Shown here one piece after another: positions 13,754-14,680 of a stretch of 14,680 nt of DNA. The stretch is from assembly GCA_026770585.1 (NCBI GenBank), contig MU647144.1, forward strand, positions 121,969 to 136,648. The letters run 5' to 3'. Under the pieces are notes generated by a model. That model ran no database searches and was not told the DNA's origin. It saw only the letters and a list, made by a program, of their open reading frames with translations. The position numbers and the translations under genes are program-made. How positions within the stretch are numbered: the first letter of the stretch is position 1; every line of letters begins with the position of its first letter. Source of the stretch: Baffinella frigidus. Taxonomy: Eukaryota > Cryptophyceae > Cryptomonadales > Baffinellaceae.

Positions 13754-14440
13754 CTCTCTGTCAAGAACACCCTCCCGGTTCTTTCTGGTGGTGGGTGTGC
13801 GGAGCGCTCACCCTGCTTCCCAACGCCTCTTCCGAACCCTCGTCTGACCGCTCTCCTGACCCCTGTTGGATCGGGGAGACTGCGAACCCTGAACACTAAA
13901 CACTAAACACGAAACACGAAACACGAAACACGAAACCTTAAACACGAAACACGAAACTCCAAACACTAAACCCTGATCCATAACGCAGGTGACAGACAAC
14001 CACGACGTGTGCTCAATAACAACCTCATCACGCCACCTGAACTCTAAACCCCAACCGCTCCTCTGAGCCCTCTCTTGACCCCTCATCTGACTCCTCCTCG
14101 AGCCCTCTCCTGACCCCTGTCGGTGCCCCTAAACCCCAATCTTGAAATCAGTTGGCGGACAATCACGATGTGTACTCAATCACAATATCATCACTCGATC
14201 ACCAATCCGCCATCCCCCTCTCCTGCCCCCTCGTGGTGCGGGGGGGCGGTAGGTTGGTGTGTGCGGAGGGTTGGGCCATCGTTGGACCCCGCGGAGGGTT
14301 GAGCCCTGATTTGACCCCTCTCATGAGCCCTCTCCTGACGCATGATGATCTCCCTTCTAAATACGAAACACGAAATCCGAAAGCAGGTAGCGGACAACCA
14401 CGACTTGTACTCAATCACAACAACATCACTCGACCACGAA
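7281..14440 (+). CDS. L-type lectin (ERGIC-53/VIP36-like cargo receptor), 9 exons, 3' end outside window
   Basis: Gene-level entry; exons are listed separately. Joined in phase, the exons give about 250 residues: a signal peptide (1 to about 23), then an L-type lectin domain from about residue 36. Seen in order: WDFLGSAVVTD (50-60), RLTP, GALWSK, EWQVVMEFKI, GGDGMVLWFTEG (102-113), VFGGTFGNQQDFKGLGI, VFDTYDNDGK (133-142), LRFNHDEDG (157-165), Cys175 and Cys212, TGQ then ADNHD-like. In this family (established knowledge) the Asp of GxDG, the D-x-[FY]-D-N run and the His of the YDH/FNH motif plus the Asp three residues later bind Ca2+ and high-mannose glycan; here these are D104, D135/Y137/N139, H161/D164. 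The two Cys match the family disulfide. Role: type I membrane receptor that carries glycoproteins between ER and Golgi. The stalk, membrane span and sorting tail are not in the window, so ERGIC-53 versus VIP36 type is undecided. Confidence 0.92.
7775..7892 (+). CDS. Lectin exon 2: first beta strands of the lectin domain
   Basis: Acceptor gggtcag before 7775; one base completes the exon 1 codon, then 39 codons. The product starts WDFLGSAVVTDHFVRLTP and ends GALWSKARMPFKEWQ, the hallmark opening of L-type lectins (W-x-F-G-x-[AS] ... RLTP ... G-x-[LI]-W). Donor is the GT of cagGTCATGC at 7893, phase 0. Reading through the donor meets a stop after about 15 codons, which supports splicing. Confidence 0.9.
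8010..8191. repeat. Purine-rich GA/GAC microsatellite
   Basis: Interrupted gagcga, gacaga and gagaga repeats on the + strand of lectin intron 2. Confidence 0.93.
8261..8305. repeat. Perfect 17-bp hairpin with nested palindrome
   Basis: Arms taaactaggacgattca (8261-8277) and its exact complement (8289-8305), loop ttcggtgaatc. The centre gattca..tgaatc is itself palindromic, and cattcggtgaatctgaat repeats at 8314-8331. Confidence 0.96.
8340..8500. mobile_element. Foldback (MITE-like) element 1
   Basis: Nearly the whole element is an inverted repeat. Outer arms: cctctagctctggcccagta (from 8340) against the end near 8500; middle arms ggctcgccattatttcgaccc against ggggcgagataatggcgaacc; inner arms attcacaggtgaattt against aaattcacctgtgaaat. 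The centre is a C run. No coding capacity. Confidence 0.7.
8531..8604 (+). CDS. Lectin exon 3: Asp-containing glycan-site strand
   Basis: Acceptor ccctccgcag. Reads VVMEFKIAGQRYLGGDGMV then LWFTE plus two bases; donor GTGCAC at 8605 (phase 2). It corresponds to the family segment EVEV-F-[RK]-[IV]-x-G ... G-[AG]-DG-[LM]-[AV]-[IL]-W-[YF]-T. D104 is the conserved glycan-binding aspartate. A truncated copy lies 146 bp downstream. Confidence 0.9.
8701..8760 (+). pseudogene. Truncated tandem copy of lectin exon 3
   Basis: This 60-nt segment matches 8555-8614 with 4 substitutions and still reads GQRYLGADGMVLWFTEG in frame, with the same GTGCAC donor. The first third of the exon (VVMEFKIA) is missing. 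The AG just before it (gacgcctag) could act as an acceptor, but use of this copy would delete a conserved beta strand. The spacer between the two copies (8628-8682) is made of short repeats of cctcataacctgat. Confidence 0.8.
8764..9031. mobile_element. Foldback-family element 2 sharing the same ends
   Basis: The left end cctaactctgtccgata and the inverse of the right end (cctagctctgcctcagt) resemble the ends of element 1. Inside lies the inverted copy of dispersed repeat A (8927-8980). No clear target duplication could be identified. Confidence 0.5.
9040..9490 (+). other. Unique part of lectin intron 3
   Basis: No repeat, hairpin of note or exon candidate recognised. Confidence 0.5.
9501..9616. 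repeat. CCCCAAA/CCCTAAA tract
   Basis: Heptamer array ending within 4 bp of the exon 4 acceptor (9618-9619). Confidence 0.95.
9620..9677 (+). CDS. Lectin exon 4 (intact copy of three)
   Basis: Acceptor caatgcag follows directly on a CCCTAAA-type tract. One base completes the glycine codon of exon 3, then SQVFGGTFGNQQDFKGLGI. It matches the family motif GPVFG-x-x-D-x-[FW]-x-GLG-[IV]. Donor GTACCT at 9678, phase 0. Of three copies, only this one has a good acceptor and the right phase. Confidence 0.87.
9696..9868. repeat. Homogenised ACACCCT/AGACCCT heptamer array 1
   Basis: Seven-base period with consensus ctacacc. Lies between exon 4 copies 1 and 2 and is part of the duplicated unit. Confidence 0.95.
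9871..9918 (+). pseudogene. Second copy of lectin exon 4, acceptor lost
   Basis: Reads FGGTFGNQEDFKGLGI, 16 codons in the correct frame, followed by the same donor-side sequence as the intact copy (GTACCGCTCCCGCCC against GTACCTCTCCCGCCC). Upstream is agaccatgag with an in-frame TGA and no pyrimidine-rich acceptor. It lies 241 bp after the intact copy. Probably a decayed exon inside intron 4, unless the weak gag is used. Confidence 0.75.
9942..10093. repeat. Homogenised ACACCCT heptamer array 2
   Basis: Same variant as the previous array, between exon 4 copies 2 and 3. Confidence 0.95.
10095..10145 (+). pseudogene. Third copy of lectin exon 4, acceptor lost
   Basis: Reads VFGGMFGNQEDLKGIGI, 17 codons, with a strong donor GTGAGA directly after. 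No AG acceptor precedes it (ccat). It lies 227 bp after the second copy. Differences from copies 1 and 2 are mostly conservative amino-acid changes, so the copies once evolved as coding sequence or diverged little since duplication. Confidence 0.72.
10162..10590. repeat. CCCTAAA array grading into CCATAAA
   Basis: The left part is ccctaaa/ccttgac; from about 10338 the unit becomes ccataaa for some 200 bp, period still 7. Confidence 0.93.
10591..11031 (+). other. Unique part of lectin intron 4
   Basis: Non-repetitive. It starts with ctcccgccccgaaac, which resembles the donor flank of exon 4 and may mark the edge of another decayed unit. No exon seen. Confidence 0.5.
11032..11082 (+). CDS. Lectin exon 5: calcium-site loop
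   Basis: Acceptor actccccacag; 17 codons, VFDTYDNDGKRDNPSIL; phase 0 at both ends. It aligns directly to the family segment FFD-[ST]-[FY]-DNDGK-x-NPAI. D135, Y137 and N139 are the expected calcium and mannose ligands. The donor GTACACCC at 11083 is itself the first unit of a CCCTAAA-type tract. Confidence 0.92.
11083..11275 (+). repeat. Lectin intron 5: 193-bp intron made of CCCTAAA-type heptamers
   Basis: From the donor (GTACACCC) to the acceptor (caaacggtag) almost every base belongs to a degenerate 7-nt array: CCCTAAA, CCCTACA, CCCTGAA, then CCCCAAA and CCCGAAA at the end. Both splice sites sit at the tract edges. The flanking exons join in phase 0 and the product matches the lectin family across the junction. 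Confidence 0.88.
11276..11342 (+). CDS. Lectin exon 6: conserved His/Asp of the sugar site
   Basis: Acceptor ggtag at the end of a heptamer tract. Reads AISSDGTLRFNHDEDG then SQERLP plus one base; donor GTCTCA at 11343, phase 1. It equals the family segment N-x-G-x-[IL]-x-[YF]-[DN]-H-x-x-DG. H161 and D164 occupy the conserved His/Asp positions; the residue before His is Asn rather than the more usual Asp. Confidence 0.9.
11343..12212 (+). other. Lectin intron 6 (870 bp), mostly unique sequence
   Basis: A purine/GCA-rich stretch (11394-11450) is followed by an AT-richer part (about 11630-11990). The AT-rich part holds a perfect 10-bp inverted repeat, ttgctatctt at 11849-11858 and aagatagcaa at 11899-11908. 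Only a trace of heptamers is present (about 11590-11615). No exon copy was recognised. It ends in cacactgcag. Confidence 0.7.
12213..12319 (+). CDS. Lectin exon 7: first disulfide Cys and central strands
   Basis: Acceptor cacactgcag; two bases complete the exon 6 codon, then GTCKINYRNPRAAISVRV and a strand ending ALSVAYDVRNKQ. It matches the family run C-x-x-x-[FY]-RN-x-x-x-x-[AV]-x-[IV]-x-[YF]-x-x-x-x-L-[TS]-V. Cys175 pairs in the family with the Cys of exon 8. Donor GTCCCT at 12320, phase 0. Three remnants of its 3' end follow in the next intron. Confidence 0.9.
12416..12505. repeat. Dispersed repeat C, copy 2
   Basis: Partner of 547-649; it lies between exon 7 and its remnant 2. Confidence 0.6.
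12524..12571 (+). pseudogene. Remnant 2 of lectin exon 7 (3' part)
   Basis: FVDAGIETAYDVGNKQ in the exon frame, ending in the same aacaagcagGTCC donor as exon 7, 252 bp downstream. No convincing acceptor is seen and Cys175 is absent. A weaker related stretch lies about 165 bp earlier (12355-12395). Confidence 0.6.
12599..12760. repeat. Repeated ttctc-aagttgacatgctgg motif with short TTTAGGG tract
   Basis: tattctcgagttgacatgctgggtgtgcggt (about 12594-12624) and tattcgcaagttgacactgctgggtgtgcggt (12709-12740) flank a G-rich heptamer run (12622-12660), the one TTTAGGG-oriented tract in the lectin gene. Related motifs occur at 13152-13235 (four short copies) and, inverted, at 1400-1430 and 1685-1705. 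Confidence 0.65.
12736..12822. repeat. Dispersed repeat A, copy in lectin intron 7
   Basis: gtgcgaatccgtcaactttgg ... gcgaattggtgcgcgcaaatag..gcagacgtag; direct relative of 1028-1114. Confidence 0.65.
12824..12883 (+). pseudogene. Remnant 3 of lectin exon 7 (3' part)
   Basis: VLDAFPHGALAVANDVMNKQ is open in the exon frame and ends at the conserved aacaagcagGTCCCTCCC donor, 312 bp after remnant 2. The pattern PHGALAVAxDVxNKQ is close to the intact QHGALSVAYDVRNKQ. The 5' half with the cysteine is missing. Confidence 0.68.
13065..13089. repeat. Perfect 10-bp hairpin
   Basis: Arms ccctacggta and taccgtaggg, loop ggcaa, in lectin intron 7. The arm sequence resembles a heptamer unit. Confidence 0.9.
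13105..13136 (+). pseudogene. Remnant 4 of lectin exon 7 (donor end only)
   Basis: Only the last few codons and the donor (tggaacaagcagGTCC) remain, 253 bp after remnant 3. Spacings of 252, 312 and 253 bp point to a tandem unit of about 250 bp. Confidence 0.5.
13257..13337 (+). CDS. Lectin exon 8: second disulfide Cys
   Basis: Acceptor aacacgcag; 27 codons, phase 0 at both ends. Reads AYTECFRVSGVTLPEATFLG then VTAHTGQ. Equivalent to the family run Y-x-x-C-x-[KE]-V-x-[NG]-[MV]-x-[IL]-P ... [FY]-[GF]-[IT]-[ST]-A-x-TG. Cys212 is the disulfide partner of Cys175. TGQ is the first half of the sugar-binding loop (TGG or TGD in animal members). Donor GTCCCG at 13338. Confidence 0.9.
13476..13505 (+). 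pseudogene. Partial copy of lectin exon 8
   Basis: FVGVKAHTGQ, 10 codons in frame, against FLGVTAHTGQ in exon 8, followed by GTCGCGTCTCCCC against GTCCCGCCTCCCC. It lies 168 bp downstream. The flanking intron is also copied: cccggttctctctggtg and the sequence around it recurs near 13390, 13560 and 13772. The 5' two-thirds of the exon, with Cys212, are missing. Confidence 0.72.
13710..13752 (+). repeat. (GA)n microsatellite
   Basis: A run of about 20 GA dinucleotides with one GATA interruption near its start, in lectin intron 8. Confidence 0.95.
13883..13980. repeat. Heptamer tract with ACGAAAC variant
   Basis: aaacactaaac and acgaaac units (7-base period) leading to the acceptor of exon 9 copy a. 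Confidence 0.88.
13989..14063 (+). CDS. Lectin exon 9 copy a: end of sugar-binding loop
   Basis: Acceptor taacgcag at the end of a CCCTAAA/ACGAAAC tract. Phase 0, reads VTDNHDVCSITTSS, matching the family run [LV]-x-D-[ND]-HDV-x-S. It stays open to a TGA at 14064 and contains no later GT donor before that stop, so its use would end the protein about 25 residues on. Copies b and c compete for the same role. Confidence 0.6.
14056..14340. repeat. Recurrent gagccctctcctgacccct motif
   Basis: Spaced copies near 14066, 14099, 14292 and 14327, with relatives near 13450 and 13848, lie between the exon 9 copies and mark the duplicated units. Confidence 0.7.
14152..14244 (+). CDS. Lectin exon 9 copy b
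   Basis: Acceptor gaaatcag; phase 0, reads LADNHDVYSITISSLDHQ. With the TGQ of exon 8 this restores the canonical Leu of the Gly-x-Leu loop and is the most family-like of the three. The frame is open well beyond; candidate donors are GTGCGG near 14236 and GTAGGT near 14250, so the end given is approximate. It lies 163 bp after copy a. Confidence 0.6.
14387..14440 (+). CDS. Lectin exon 9 copy c
   Basis: Acceptor gaaagcag; phase 0, reads VADNHDLYSITTTSLDHE, 18 codons, with a GT (GTCGCA) right after. The invariant-looking Val after HD is Leu here. It lies 235 bp after copy b. If not spliced at the GT it reads on into a Pro/Thr-rich tail. The sequence 3' of this exon (14444-14485) recurs at 14621-14664 without the exon part. 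Confidence 0.55.
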
Positions 14441-14493
14441 GTCGCAATCCCCCTCGACCCGCCGCCCACCCCCACGTCTGCCCCCCCTCCCTA

Positions 14494-14618
14494 CTACACC
14501 CGAAACCCGAAACCCTAAGCCATGAATCGTCAACCCCAAACCCCAAACCCCAAACCCCAAACCCTAAACCCTAAACCCTAAACCCTAAACCCTAAACCCT
14601 GAACTCTGAACCCTGAGC
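14494..14618. repeat. CCCCAAA/CCCTAAA tract at the right edge
   Basis: Clean heptamers after exon 9 copy c. Beyond it, 14621-14664 repeats 14444-14485. Confidence 0.95.
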
Positions 14619-14680
14619 CCTCAATCCCTTGGACTTACCGCCCACCCCCACGTCTGCCCCTCCCCCTCTCCCCCTCTCCC

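Larger units (their letters stand above)
13364..13810 (+). repeat. Three tandem copies of an intron segment after exon 8
   Basis: Units near 13364-13420, 13535-13590 and 13751-13805 share ctctgtcaacaac..ctcccggttctctctggtg and, in two of them, gggtgtgcggag. The second unit starts with the partial exon 8 copy; the third replaces it with a GA microsatellite. Confidence 0.7.

Overview
This is eukaryotic nuclear DNA. It has short exons (about 45-150 nt, with one tentative longer one) separated by GT-AG introns, GC-rich third codon positions, and introns full of degenerate heptamers of the TTTAGGG / CCCTAAA type. That telomere-like heptamer is found in green algae and plants, dinoflagellates, chromerids and some other algae. 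I read the source as an alga-like protist (a prasinophyte green alga or a dinoflagellate are the leading guesses), but the window cannot decide this. Nothing bacterial, viral or CRISPR-like is present, and I see no tRNA or rRNA gene.

The layout is two head-to-head genes. On the + strand, from 7281 past the right edge, lies a gene for a secretory-pathway L-type lectin (ERGIC-53/VIP36 family). I can follow nine exons (1: 7281-7426; 2: 7775-7892; 3: 8531-8604; 4: 9620-9677; 5: 11032-11082; 6: 11276-11342; 7: 12213-12319; 8: 13257-13337; 9: one of three copies at 13989, 14152 or 14387). All splice phases agree. The joined product has a signal peptide and a nearly complete lectin domain with its calcium/mannose-binding residues and disulfide cysteines. 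The C-terminal stalk, membrane anchor and sorting tail lie outside the window.

On the - strand, reading leftwards from a tentative ATG at 7113, a chain of ten exon candidates is also phase-compatible from end to end (7113-6700, 6250-6206, 6027-5968, 5670-5614, 5023-4930, 4310-4229, 4020-3960, 3046-3002, 2018-1918, 1261-1192). It would encode a Ser/Pro/Gln-rich protein ending in a helical segment. I do not recognise it. The two start codons are only 167 bp apart, so the genes may share a promoter.

Two unusual architectural themes run through both genes. (1) Many exons have one or more decayed tandem copies next to them, about 115-310 bp apart, often retaining the splice donor. This holds for lectin exons 3, 4, 7, 8 and 9 and for several exons of the - strand gene. 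Lectin exon 9 exists as three open copies that differ near the glycan-binding loop. (2) Telomere-like heptamer tracts form the introns. Three introns of 178, 208 and 193 bp are almost nothing but heptamers, with splice sites at or inside the tract ends, and in most introns of both genes the C-rich strand is the sense strand. Dispersed foldback elements, shared intron segments and several perfect hairpins complete the picture.
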